From Semisulcospira habei (Eukaryota; Mollusca; Gastropoda; Semisulcospiridae), in contig BTPG01000003.1 in the NCBI GenBank assembly GCA_036245525.1, forward strand, positions 155,395,972 to 155,459,971: a stretch of DNA of 64,000 nucleotides. The letters are read 5' to 3'. Below the pieces are notes generated by a model. The model saw only the letters and a list, made by a program, of their open reading frames with translations, did no database searches and was not told the origin of the DNA. A program made the position numbers and the translations under genes. Shown here one piece after another: positions 54,121-62,667 of this stretch (positions are counted from its first letter, which is position 1; each line of letters starts with the position of its first letter).

Positions 54121-55566
54121 TTGTAAGATATTTCTTTTGGGTGCATAACTGATGCCTGACTCGAGCTGTAGTTCACGCGCCCGTGGGTGGTGTATATGTA
54201 ACTGCGCTTTCAAGTTGAAAATAGACACATTACTCACTGCTTTAAACAGTCACCTGACTGAGTACATAAACAACAGATCCTCAAGAGCCGCCAAGACTCC
54301 AGGCTTGACTTCCGTTGTAAAACGTTTCAGTCAGCTGTACTCTTAGGACGCACATTATGAGGAGACTGAGGGTCTTGACGTGATCATTTGCCACGAGCAA
54401 CGTATAGGTTAGCATTTTAGTTTCGAATACTCTGCCGAGCTCATAGGCTCCAAAATTTATGAATATAAATTTTGATATAATGTTCAAGCGATAATGTCGT
54501 CGCTCTTTTGTTTGGCTGAATAGGCCTGACGTCTGCTTACTAATGTTTGTGTTGTTACCCTTGGTACCGTCATGAGTCACGATCAACTGCCTGTTTGCAC
54601 TGAAATCAGCTTAGTCATAATTTCTCAGGAAAAGCCGTATCTATTCACGCAAGGGTTTATGCCGCATAGTGTATGTGTGTTGGCACTGTGAAAAGTTAGC
54701 TGGCTGGTTTGGAAATTGAAAAAATGTTTGAGAAAAACCAGCTCTGTCTGTGTGTCGCCATGCCGGGATGTTACGGGTGTACGTGTTTAGCAAGGTAGGC
54801 TTAATGTTTTTTTCTTTATGTATAAATATGATAATATGCATGTTCGCGCGTGTGTCTGTTCGTCTGTTTGTGTGCATGTGTTAGTATATGTACAATGTGG
54901 TGTACTGTTCAGAAATTTAACACACAGTCTAGATTTTAGTGAATGACGCAGCAGGAAGGCTTTTTGTCATACAAAACATATACTCGAGAAAGGATATTAG
55001 TCGTGATCACACATGACTGAACCGTTTGCACTGAAAATTCTAAAGGTGTGCGATTGTGCGCAGTTATAACCATGCTCAAACATGACTAATTAAGTCGAAA
55101 CAGCTCCCCCGCCTTGGCTCAAAGGTAAGTGTTCCATTTTTATTTTACTTGTCTGTAACTGTGTATCCAGGCTTTTGAAAACTTATCTCGGGCTATATGT
55201 GGTGCGGCACAGGCCGTGTGTGATAACTAGTATGTTACATCTGATGTTTCATTTGGCTCTCACTTGATCAGGGTGTGATTTATAATTTACTGCAAAGCCA
55301 ATAATCGCCAATACTGTGTCAGGTTTGTTTGCTTAAAAGGACAGGGTTATTGTACATGGCATTACAATTGAAATCTGTGAAACATGTCATTTATAAGCCC
55401 ACTGAGAGAGACACAATATTGGTCTGGGGTAAACTCAAAAACTATTGGCTACATTTTGCTGAATGGTACAAACGTATAAAGTTACTATTAATGTACTTCC
55501 TAGGAAACATGATTTTGCTTGATAACAATTTTTGTTTTTTGTTTTAATTTTTTAATTACATTATAA

Positions 55567-56100
55567 ATGAACCCTGATGAACTCCTTTTGTTGAATGATA
55601 TCAATGCTGTAGAAAACAAAGACTTAGACTCCAAAAAACAGCGGCTTTTGTCTGTGATTGTCTCAGGCAAATCAAAGACTTATCTAGGAAGACAATACAT
55701 GACAGAGGATATTGAATCTTTAACCTCTGACGAACTAATCAAGCTTCATTCAAAATATGAGAACCACATTGCCTCACTAATGACACGTGATTTAAGTCGA
55801 TCTCTTGTATGCCTATACACAAAAGCAGTGAGTCACTTTCTACCTGTGGATAGTGACAGTCTTTCACATGATCTTGAAAGTAATCCTATTGTTTCAAGTT
55901 CAATTGGCAAATTAGCATGTGTCATGTTTTACAAGTTTGGAAATTACCTTGCACCTGTCGTAACCCTTCTTGTTACTGGGAGTCATATTGATTTCTCAAA
56001 AATAAATTTTACTGCAGAAGAAAATGGACGAAACCCAGACGACTCCACAACTGAACCCCGACCCTGTTTTGACACAGGTTCAAACTGTGACGAAGACTAA
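55567..56100 (+). CDS. Polinton-like ORF, 177 aa, unknown
   Basis: ATG in a TATAAATG context. Predominantly helical (KKQRLLSVIVSGKSKTYLGR) with one hydrophobic stretch near residues 120-140 (MFYKFGNYLAPVVTLLVTG). Acidic C-terminus overlaps the start of the next ORF by 77 bp. I know no function; conserved position next to the integrase module suggests a structural or membrane role (inference). Confidence 0.7.
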   Translation: MNPDELLLLNDINAVENKDLDSKKQRLLSVIVSGKSKTYLGRQYMTEDIESLTSDELIKLHSKYENHIASLMTRDLSRSLVCLYTKAVSHFLPVDSDSLSHDLESNPIVSSSIGKLACVMFYKFGNYLAPVVTLLVTGSHIDFSKINFTAEENGRNPDDSTTEPRPCFDTGSNCDED

Positions 56101-56491
56101 AAGTCCAGGCAGGGTTGAGGCTGGAAAAAGATTAGCTGAATATAATAGGCAAAAAAAATTACAGCTTAAGGCACAAACAGAAAAGACTCATGTGACTGAT
56201 CCACCGTTAGGACCGTCAGGATCGTCAGGACCGTCACTACCATCAGGACTGACACCGACAGGACACCTTCATCAAAGTGAGAGACAAACAACTAAGTCTG
56301 ACAGTGAAACAACAAAATATATAGTTGCCGCATTTGTTGTCGGATTTGGTTACGTAGGTTATCAATTATACAAAAAATACAAACCACAGACTCGTACAGT
56401 GACCAAAAAATCAGACACTCCAAAAACAAAACCAGAAGTCGCCACATTACCAGTAACACCCAAAGCCGTTGACCCATTTTATATGCAGTAA
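56024..56491 (+). CDS. Polinton-like ORF, 155 aa, single-pass membrane protein
   Basis: Overlaps the previous ORF in another frame. Pro/Ser/Gly-rich middle (GPSGSSGPSLPSG) and one transmembrane segment around residues 108-122 (YIVAAFVVGFGYVGY), followed by a Lys-rich cytoplasmic-type tail. Minor virion or membrane protein is possible but not shown. Confidence 0.7.
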   Translation: MDETQTTPQLNPDPVLTQVQTVTKTKSPGRVEAGKRLAEYNRQKKLQLKAQTEKTHVTDPPLGPSGSSGPSLPSGLTPTGHLHQSERQTTKSDSETTKYIVAAFVVGFGYVGYQLYKKYKPQTRTVTKKSDTPKTKPEVATLPVTPKAVDPFYMQ

Positions 56492-56526
56492 ATAAAAATA
56501 TTATTTTAATTTTTCTTGCCTAAGAA

Positions 56527-56757
56527 ATGAACGACTCAAAAAATTTAATGAACCTTGTGTATCACTCTGCCGTAATCAGTGGATTAGCAGTAGCTTATTC
56601 TATGCTGGGGAAAAGTCTACTCAAAATGAAATCAGCAGACTTGAGTAGACTTGACTTTGAAGACAGTGCTAAGCTAATTGTAGTTGTCACAGCGTCGATT
56701 GCGACAAAAGATTTTCTTGTTAAGCAAGGAATTATTCCCGAAAATGTTTCTATGTAA
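56527..56757 (+). CDS. Polinton-like ORF, 76 aa, membrane-associated
   Basis: ATG after AAGAA. Two hydrophobic stretches (SAVISGLAVAYSMLG and LIVVVTASIATKDFLV). Compact spacing (35 bp and 11 bp) to neighbours supports a real gene. Confidence 0.65.
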   Translation: MNDSKNLMNLVYHSAVISGLAVAYSMLGKSLLKMKSADLSRLDFEDSAKLIVVVTASIATKDFLVKQGIIPENVSM

Positions 56758-56768
56758 ATAAAATAAAT

Positions 56769-57197
56769 ATGGCAACGATAGCTATTATGATTGGTGGGGC
56801 AGTTGTTAACGCATTGGCATTCAGTGGTTCAAACTATCTCTTTTCAAAAATGGGTAGAGAGGAATCTGCAGAAGAAATGAAACGTCACAATGAAGCATCT
56901 GAGAAACTTGCTCAAGCTCAACAGGATTATGAGAAGAATAGAATTGAAAAACTTGATTTCATCAATGAAAAACTCAGGCTTGAAGGTCACGCACAACATA
57001 CGTTTACAGACGAAGCAATCAGGGAATATTTTCTTGTCACAGGTGAAGACATGTCTATCCCAAAACCGAAACTAAGTGACTATTACAAACCAAGCACACA
57101 ACAAAGAAACGGGGAGATAATCTTTGTTCTAGTGGGAATGACATTTGTTTATTTTACAGGAGTTTTCATTGCTAGAAAAAATGGCAGCCGAAAATAA
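56769..57197 (+). CDS. Polinton-like ORF, 142 aa, membrane/coiled-coil protein
   Basis: N-terminal hydrophobic segment (MATIAIMIGGAVVNALAF), Glu/Lys/Gln-rich coiled coil (residues 32-75), C-terminal transmembrane segment (IIFVLVGMTFVYFTGVFIA). Similar proteins with the same start motif are, to my recollection, common beside such integrases in invertebrate genomes. Ends 17 bp inside the integrase gene. Confidence 0.7.
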   Translation: MATIAIMIGGAVVNALAFSGSNYLFSKMGREESAEEMKRHNEASEKLAQAQQDYEKNRIEKLDFINEKLRLEGHAQHTFTDEAIREYFLVTGEDMSIPKPKLSDYYKPSTQQRNGEIIFVLVGMTFVYFTGVFIARKNGSRK

Positions 57198-58068
57198 ACT
57201 ATCGAAAATATATTACTCTCCATCAGGCTATTGGAAAGGACAAACAGCTATTCAGAAATTACATGCCGCTGTGGGCGGAGATATATCACTCAATCAAGTC
57301 AAGCAATGGTTACAGAGACAGGCAATTTGGCAGATATATCTTCCTGCTCCAAGAAAGATAACAAGGCCTCATTTTGAGAACACTACCCCCAATGACACAC
57401 ACCAAATGGACCTCCTGTTCTTACCACATGACACAATAAGAAAGAAACGATACAAGTATGCACTGACTGTTGTAGACATTGCTTCAAGGTACAAAGACGC
57501 TGAACCCATATCTGACAAAACAGCCAGTACAGTTGCTACTGCTTTATCTAGTATCTATAAAAGAGGCCCCTTAAGATACCCCAGACTTGTACAAGTTGAT
57601 GATGGATCTGAATTTAAGGGCGCAGTTAATCAGTTATTTGCTAAGCATGGTGTACTGGTCAGACGAGGCATTCCAGGTGTACACAGATCACAGGCAATTG
57701 TAGAGAACTTTAACAAACAGTTATCAGAAAGACTTTTCAGTTACCAGTATTCAAAGGAACTCATGCATGACACCCGGAACACTGAATGGGTAAAGAGATT
57801 ACCACATGTGATAAAAGCAATGAACAATGAAGGACATCCTAAGCCTGCTGATGCTATTAAATTGAAAACAATTACAGAGCCAAAAACAACCCCAACCCCA
57901 CCTCCAGACACAAGCTTGTTTACTAAACAGGTGAGATATTTATATCAACCAGGGGAGGCTGAGAACGACGACAGACGCAGGGCAACAGACCCCATCTGGT
58001 CAACATCCGTTCATAATATAAAAAAAAATAATTCCCGGCGCAGACGCATCAATATATTATCTGTATGA
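57181..58068 (+). CDS. Retroviral-type (DD35E) integrase, C-terminus frameshifted
   Basis: Starts at ATGGCAGCC. N-terminal DNA-binding part (YYSPSGYWKGQTAIQKL, VKQWLQRQAIWQIYLPAP), then the rve catalytic core: D77 (THQMDLLFLP), D140 (VQVDDGSEFKG) and E175 (RSQAIVENFN), D140-E175 spaced 35. C-terminal VRYLYQPGE is the SH3-like entry. The reading frame breaks after an A-run at about 58,019-58,027, and the remaining conserved tail (FVREELQIIPSD) lies in another frame up to about 58,145. A one-base indel explains this. It inserts the element into host DNA. Confidence 0.9.
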   Translation: MAAENKLSKIYYSPSGYWKGQTAIQKLHAAVGGDISLNQVKQWLQRQAIWQIYLPAPRKITRPHFENTTPNDTHQMDLLFLPHDTIRKKRYKYALTVVDIASRYKDAEPISDKTASTVATALSSIYKRGPLRYPRLVQVDDGSEFKGAVNQLFAKHGVLVRRGIPGVHRSQAIVENFNKQLSERLFSYQYSKELMHDTRNTEWVKRLPHVIKAMNNEGHPKPADAIKLKTITEPKTTPTPPPDTSLFTKQVRYLYQPGEAENDDRRRATDPIWSTSVHNIKKNNSRRRRINILSV

Positions 58069-58117
58069 CCCTGCACCCCAGAGGGCATTTGTCAGAGAAG
58101 AATTACAGATTATTCCC

Positions 58118-59419
58118 TCAGACACCGTTACTCATTTCAGTAACTAAGTCGTCAATTAATTCATCAACCAGTTCATCACAAATGTCTTCAGATAACTTGA
58201 GTCTGTAATGCCCAGGTGCATAAGCTTTTTCCTTACTGTGAAAAACACGTTTCGTGTCCCCAACTGCCAGTGATTTCTTATGTGTTTGGATCATTTCAAG
58301 ATTGTGTTTGTTTGATCTCAATGACTTGTTTGGATAATCAGGCATTAATGCACCATCTAATACTTGCTTGTAATGTTCATGACGTATGTCTTTATTTTTT
58401 ATTGCTGTTTTTTTAATTCCTTTGGCTTTCGACTGACTTCCCTTTTGGTGCAGTATAGAATACATTTTTGATCTCAGTCCAACGTACTCAACTATAGGCA
58501 CACCATTTAGTTCATCTTTAAACTTCCCAGGCACTTTCTTGTTTTGTGTGCTAAACAGTGGATGATCTTTAGGGTAGTCAGACGTGTCATACATGTGTAA
58601 CTCTGTTTTTATGTCTTCGTAAAAGTCTTCAGTAGGCACGTCTATGATCATAGAGTCAGTGTCAGTGTATAGCAGACGACACTCAGGATATTTTGGTTTG
58701 AAGTAATCATAATAAAATTCAAGCATCAACAGTTTTGACAACTCAAGAATTGCCATACCAATAAATACTGGCTTGTCCAGTTTGACAATCTTTTTTTTGA
58801 GTGACACAGCATACAATGATGAATGAAACTCTTTGTACCCTGTGTACTGTGGCTTACCTGTAAGTTTAATTGCACCCAATTCAGTTGTGACCAGTCTCAC
58901 ATCTTTTCTGTGATGAGGATTTTCCATCGTCTTGCCAAAACAGGCATTGTTCATAAGCTTAAAGAAGTCTTTGTCAAATGCAGTGTTGCCGTCTCTGGCA
59001 CGAAGGGTTGTGTTCTTCATTATGTAATCTTTCATGAAAGCACTCTGATCAAATTGAATTCCTCTGTGAACTTTCTTTAGTACTAACCCGTGTCTGATGT
59101 AAAACTGCAACAAGCGGTAGTGACAAACGTAATTGAATTTGTCATTTAGATTTGGTACAAGTTTGGTGTCTTCTTTTTTTCCTGTCATACTCATTTTCTC
59201 AACAGCTAATGGATAATCATTATGGTAATCGTGTAGGTGGTGTGGATACTCCAGGTCTACTTCAAAGATCCAACCCTTAGGATCGTTTCGATCAAGATTC
59301 ATAATATTGTTTGTTAACCCTGACTCTGTTACATCATACTGTGACAAATCATACAGACAAAAGTTTTTCAAGGGCAATAATTCACACATTGCCCAGCCAT
59401 ACAAATTATTAGCGTCAAG
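58118..59419 (-). CDS. Protein-primed DNA polymerase B, C-terminal half
   Basis: Same frame as the upstream half and separated from it only by the TAA at 59420-59422. Contains motif A region (LDANNLYGWAM), motif B (FFKLMNNACFGKTMEN) and motif C (LLYTDTDSMIIDV). End overlaps the out-of-frame tail of the integrase; the two genes converge. Full length would be about 1,160 residues, normal for Polinton PolB. Confidence 0.93.
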   Translation of the reverse strand, partial: LDANNLYGWAMCELLPLKNFCLYDLSQYDVTESGLTNNIMNLDRNDPKGWIFEVDLEYPHHLHDYHNDYPLAVEKMSMTGKKEDTKLVPNLNDKFNYVCHYRLLQFYIRHGLVLKKVHRGIQFDQSAFMKDYIMKNTTLRARDGNTAFDKDFFKLMNNACFGKTMENPHHRKDVRLVTTELGAIKLTGKPQYTGYKEFHSSLYAVSLKKKIVKLDKPVFIGMAILELSKLLMLEFYYDYFKPKYPECRLLYTDTDSMIIDVPTEDFYEDIKTELHMYDTSDYPKDHPLFSTQNKKVPGKFKDELNGVPIVEYVGLRSKMYSILHQKGSQSKAKGIKKTAIKNKDIRHEHYKQVLDGALMPDYPNKSLRSNKHNLEMIQTHKKSLAVGDTKRVFHSKEKAYAPGHYRLKLSEDICDELVDELIDDLVTEMSNGV

Positions 59420-61609
59420 TTACATAATGAATGACCTTGACCTCGAGGGGTCAAACCCCCGGCCAAGGTCACCATAACCGTCCAGATATTTATTGTTGGC
59501 TCTGGCATAATTATTTGCTGCAATACTAATGCCTCCTCTCAATCCACGTTCCACCATTTCACCCATCGTACGATCAGACAACAGGTCTATAGATATCTTA
59601 CTGGATTTCAAAAATGCATCCCATGTCATGCCAGGACTAGTTATGTAACAGGCAGGGTCAAGCTTGTAGTGTAACAACCCCTTTTCACGGTAACTTTCAA
59701 ATACGTCTGCTAGTAAGCAAACGTCTGCTTTCAAGTACTGGTCGTGGTAGTCACCAATTGTTTGACACCCCAACTTCCCCCACGCATCAAGTGCATGTTG
59801 ATATTCAGAGTCAGAAATACCTTTTCCAGTTAGTGTAGAATAAAATTTCTCTTTTGGTGGCAGTCTTGTTTCCTCAAACACAACCCAATGATCAATGTAC
59901 TCATACGGATAGACACCTTTCTTAATCAAGTCTGGTTCAAAATATTTACTTGTTATTGGATACTCAGTCAGTCCTTCTGCAAGACTAGCCAATCCTAAAG
60001 ACAAATGTTGCATGGAGTCATAAAATGCTAATTTGTCTAACCTAAAAGTTAAGTATTTCTCAGTTGTCTGGGCAATACAACTTATGTTTTTGTACGACTC
60101 ATCTACAGCCTGCATGATAATGTGTGAATCATACCCTTTGAGATTGTGGAAAAAGATTGGTAACTTATATGTCTTAGGATCTGTTTTTAATTTCAAGTTA
60201 CAATCACCATGTGCAGCACCTCTGTAACGCCCAGTTATGTGATCGTGGTCACGAACTTTATCACCACCTAAAGGTTGTTCACAAATCCAACACGTCTCAG
60301 ATGTATCAAATTTCAGTTTGTCTTCTTCTGTCATCACCAAAGGCATCTGACATGTTGTGAGATACTGTACTACCTGACTATACAGATGTCTCATTTCTGT
60401 TAAAAACAAACATGCTGCATTTTCACCCCTGTAGATAACAGGTTCTGAATGCAAACCGTCTGACCTAACAAGAATGTATCCAAAAGAACACACCACTTGG
60501 TCACTTAGTTTTATAGTCTTTGGTAATGACTCTGGAACAGGACCTTCATACGGAACAACCAGTGATTCAAAATCAGCATACACTACAAACGGCAACTTTT
60601 GCTGATTCCCATAGTTCTTAAAATACACTTGACTACCAGGATCTGGGTACTTAAGTACAGTTTGTATGTCATCAGCTGACCTGCAGTGTAAAACGTGTTT
60701 GTGCCCTACGTTTATGGAGGAGAATCTTTGCAAACATCTTTTACACACTTCCTGTTTGCCATTGTGTTTTGTTGTATGTCCGTGAATTAGACGTGACATA
60801 TTCCTGATAATTGTGTAGTGAAAGTTATTGTCATCTCCGATTAGCAACATGTCAACATGTTTATCTTCTGACTGACCGTAGGTTGGAGCCAGAGGTGATA
60901 CTCTAATTGGCTGTAACTTGTTCTCAGACACATTATCCCACACAAACACATTCACGGATATACCAGGATTTAATTTTTCAAACAAATCTATGTCCTCTAT
61001 TTTAACAGGGAACTCAATGCCACTAAAAACGAGTTCGTTTACAAATTTGGTGTAGTTAGATACACGTTCAGGTTTTGCTTTCACAAAGTGTAGTTTAGCA
61101 AGCACACACCACATGAAACAATAGTTGTCATTGTTCTGAATATTAACAATAGCTTTTTTGTTTGCAACCTCTGTTGGCAGTGGCAACCATGCTTTACCTA
61201 ATATAGGATGATACCTTGACTGCTTTAGTTGCAGTTCATGTACATGTCCTTCGTGCCAGCCAGACCCCTTCATTTTTGCACTGTCAATCGCCTGTAGAAA
61301 GTCTGGTAATAGTCTGTCTCTAAACACGTTCTCTACCTCCGGTTCTCTTCTTGTGTTAACTGTGTGTTGTCTTGTTGATATATACGATACAATCACTTCA
61401 CCGTCCACCCTAGTAAATTCTATTTTAGCAACAATCTGAATCTTCACACTGCCTGTCAGAAGATTTTGTTGTATGACAGAAAAAGAGTTTTCTATTGATT
61501 GATAGACATTATTAGTATTGGATATGGGTAAGTTTGTTGTGTGAAACACGTTACGTAGGCCTGATGAGCCAGGGTTTGATGGGCCAGGGCTTTGTGAATT
61601 GTCCGTCAT
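59420..61609 (-). CDS. Protein-primed DNA polymerase B, N-terminal half (nonsense-terminated)
   Basis: 729 codons from ATG at 61609. A poorly conserved N-terminal domain is followed by WLPLPTEVANKKAIVNIQN. ExoI VVYADFESLV (D346, E348), a C-x2-C ... DHDHITGRYRGAAHGDCN motif (residues 440-471, resembling endonuclease VII/HNH folds), ExoII FFHNLKGYDSHI (N489, D494), ExoIII YLKADVCLLAD (Y625, D629). Stops at TAA immediately before polymerase motif A. Replicates the element using a protein primer. Confidence 0.93.
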   Translation of the reverse strand: MTDNSQSPGPSNPGSSGLRNVFHTTNLPISNTNNVYQSIENSFSVIQQNLLTGSVKIQIVAKIEFTRVDGEVIVSYISTRQHTVNTRREPEVENVFRDRLLPDFLQAIDSAKMKGSGWHEGHVHELQLKQSRYHPILGKAWLPLPTEVANKKAIVNIQNNDNYCFMWCVLAKLHFVKAKPERVSNYTKFVNELVFSGIEFPVKIEDIDLFEKLNPGISVNVFVWDNVSENKLQPIRVSPLAPTYGQSEDKHVDMLLIGDDNNFHYTIIRNMSRLIHGHTTKHNGKQEVCKRCLQRFSSINVGHKHVLHCRSADDIQTVLKYPDPGSQVYFKNYGNQQKLPFVVYADFESLVVPYEGPVPESLPKTIKLSDQVVCSFGYILVRSDGLHSEPVIYRGENAACLFLTEMRHLYSQVVQYLTTCQMPLVMTEEDKLKFDTSETCWICEQPLGGDKVRDHDHITGRYRGAAHGDCNLKLKTDPKTYKLPIFFHNLKGYDSHIIMQAVDESYKNISCIAQTTEKYLTFRLDKLAFYDSMQHLSLGLASLAEGLTEYPITSKYFEPDLIKKGVYPYEYIDHWVVFEETRLPPKEKFYSTLTGKGISDSEYQHALDAWGKLGCQTIGDYHDQYLKADVCLLADVFESYREKGLLHYKLDPACYITSPGMTWDAFLKSSKISIDLLSDRTMGEMVERGLRGGISIAANNYARANNKYLDGYGDLGRGFDPSRSRSFIM

Positions 61610-61616
61610 TTTTATT
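61605..61616 (-). promoter_or_regulatory. Start-site motif AATAAAAATGAC (polymerase gene)
   Basis: The 12-mer covers the ATG of the PolB gene and recurs exactly at 61995-62006 and 63947-63958, preceded by TTATT/TTTTGT-rich sequence. Likely promoter or translation-initiation element (inference). Confidence 0.6.
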
Positions 61617-61651
61617 TGACCGACAAAATAATAAAATAAAAAATATTAACG

Positions 61652-61999
61652 TTAACTCAGCTGGCTCACCTTGTGTAATACCACTTTATTAATTGTAACA
61701 CTGTCAATATAAACATTTAGTTTGCGTAGTTGTTTAAATATGCTATAACAAACTTCCCCTAACCAACCATAGCTGGTATCATCAACTTTAAAAGTAGGTG
61801 TCTTTAAATCAACTGTCATGCACTCCACATCTGGATGCTCATCGACATAATCCAAAGTCACACTATATGTAGCATATATTTCTGATGGTGCTGAAAGGCT
61901 TATGTTAGTCTGTTTGGGTAATATTAAGTCAGTAAAATGCATAACATCTTTGAAACAGTGTGAGATATCAAGCACTTGTATGATTTGTCCGTCTGTCAT
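61652..61999 (-). CDS. Polinton-like ORF, 115 aa, unknown
   Basis: Starts MTDGQIIQVLDISHCFKDVM. Beta-rich composition without membrane segments. Lies between the polymerase and ATPase genes on the same strand. Possibly a minor capsid or virion component by position; no motif recognised. Confidence 0.7.
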   Translation of the reverse strand: MTDGQIIQVLDISHCFKDVMHFTDLILPKQTNISLSAPSEIYATYSVTLDYVDEHPDVECMTVDLKTPTFKVDDTSYGWLGEVCYSIFKQLRKLNVYIDSVTINKVVLHKVSQLS

Positions 62000-62006
62000 T
62001 TTTATT
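61995..62006 (-). promoter_or_regulatory. Start-site motif AATAAAAATGAC (115-aa ORF)
   Basis: Same 12-mer as at the PolB and capsid starts, with TTTGTTTGTCC upstream. Confidence 0.6.
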
Positions 62007-62150
62007 GGACAAACAAAAGAATAAATTAATTTACATCAAATTACTAATCCATACCCTGTGGGCTGATCTGTCTTTAAAATGAGCTTTAGATGCTTAGTTG
62101 ATTTCAGTTTATTTTTTACATCATCACGTTCATGCTTATTTGGTATGACA

Positions 62151-62648
62151 TCATTTTTCTCTGAGACAGTCTTCAAAGCTGTCACGGTCCTTGCAGTAAA
62201 ACAAACAGATAAACTTTAACTGTTCTCGAAAATCTTTCAGTACAGCATTATATTTCTGAGTGAGAATCCATACACTGACATTTGCGTGTCTGCCACTGAA
62301 GGCAAGTTCTGCTAGAGTGTTTCTCTTCTTGACAATGTCTTTCTCTGCTGAACAGTCATCAACAATAAACAATGTTGACTGTCCTTCAAATTGCTTGTAA
62401 AAATATTGTAGGTAGTCATTCAGTTTTTTCTCAGGGTCGACTAAGTAAATGTTGTTGTCAGTCCAAATAAATAAACGGTTGTGATAAGCTTTGTTGTGTT
62501 TGATTGTAGGACAAAATATTACAATGTTTTCAAAGTGGTGTATGTATCTTGTTTGTAATAGGTTAAGAACGAATTGAGTTTTCCCACACCCTGTGGCACC
62601 AACAAATAAGCCACAGTGTGGATCGAGTGTCATTAAGCTCCGGTTCAT
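62151..62648 (-). CDS. A32/FtsK-like genome-packaging ATPase, 3' frameshifted
   Basis: ATG at 62648. Walker A FVGATGCGKTQF (residues about 16-26), Walker B STLFIVDDCSA, sensor-like ILTQKYNAVLKDFREQ. This is the family that pumps DNA into capsids of Polintons and related viruses. The frame ends at TGA after CLREK, in an A-run at about 62,154-62,158. A continuing frame with TDQPTGYGLVI runs to about 62,040, so a one-base insertion has cut off about 40 residues. Confidence 0.9.
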   Translation of the reverse strand: MNRSLMTLDPHCGLFVGATGCGKTQFVLNLLQTRYIHHFENIVIFCPTIKHNKAYHNRLFIWTDNNIYLVDPEKKLNDYLQYFYKQFEGQSTLFIVDDCSAEKDIVKKRNTLAELAFSGRHANVSVWILTQKYNAVLKDFREQLKFICLFYCKDRDSFEDCLREK

Positions 62649-62667
62649 TTTAATACACAATATAATT

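Larger units (their letters stand above)
53170..55328. other. Region between the RCC1-type gene and the Polinton-like element
   Basis: Should contain the 5' exon(s) and promoter of the minus-strand gene and the left terminus of the Polinton-like element. Apart from a donor-like site at about 53,745, the inverted repeat and the microsatellite, I cannot place them. Confidence 0.4.

Noticed and set aside
54281..54360. First coding exon of the RCC1-type gene (frame starting MCVLRVQLTETFYNG)
   Set aside because: No good splice donor follows the frame and it ends in a stop codon.
55356..55547. 63-residue ORF (MALQLKSVKHVIYK...) at the left of the Polinton-like block
   Set aside because: Short, no neighbour overlap, no motif; may be chance in AT-rich sequence.
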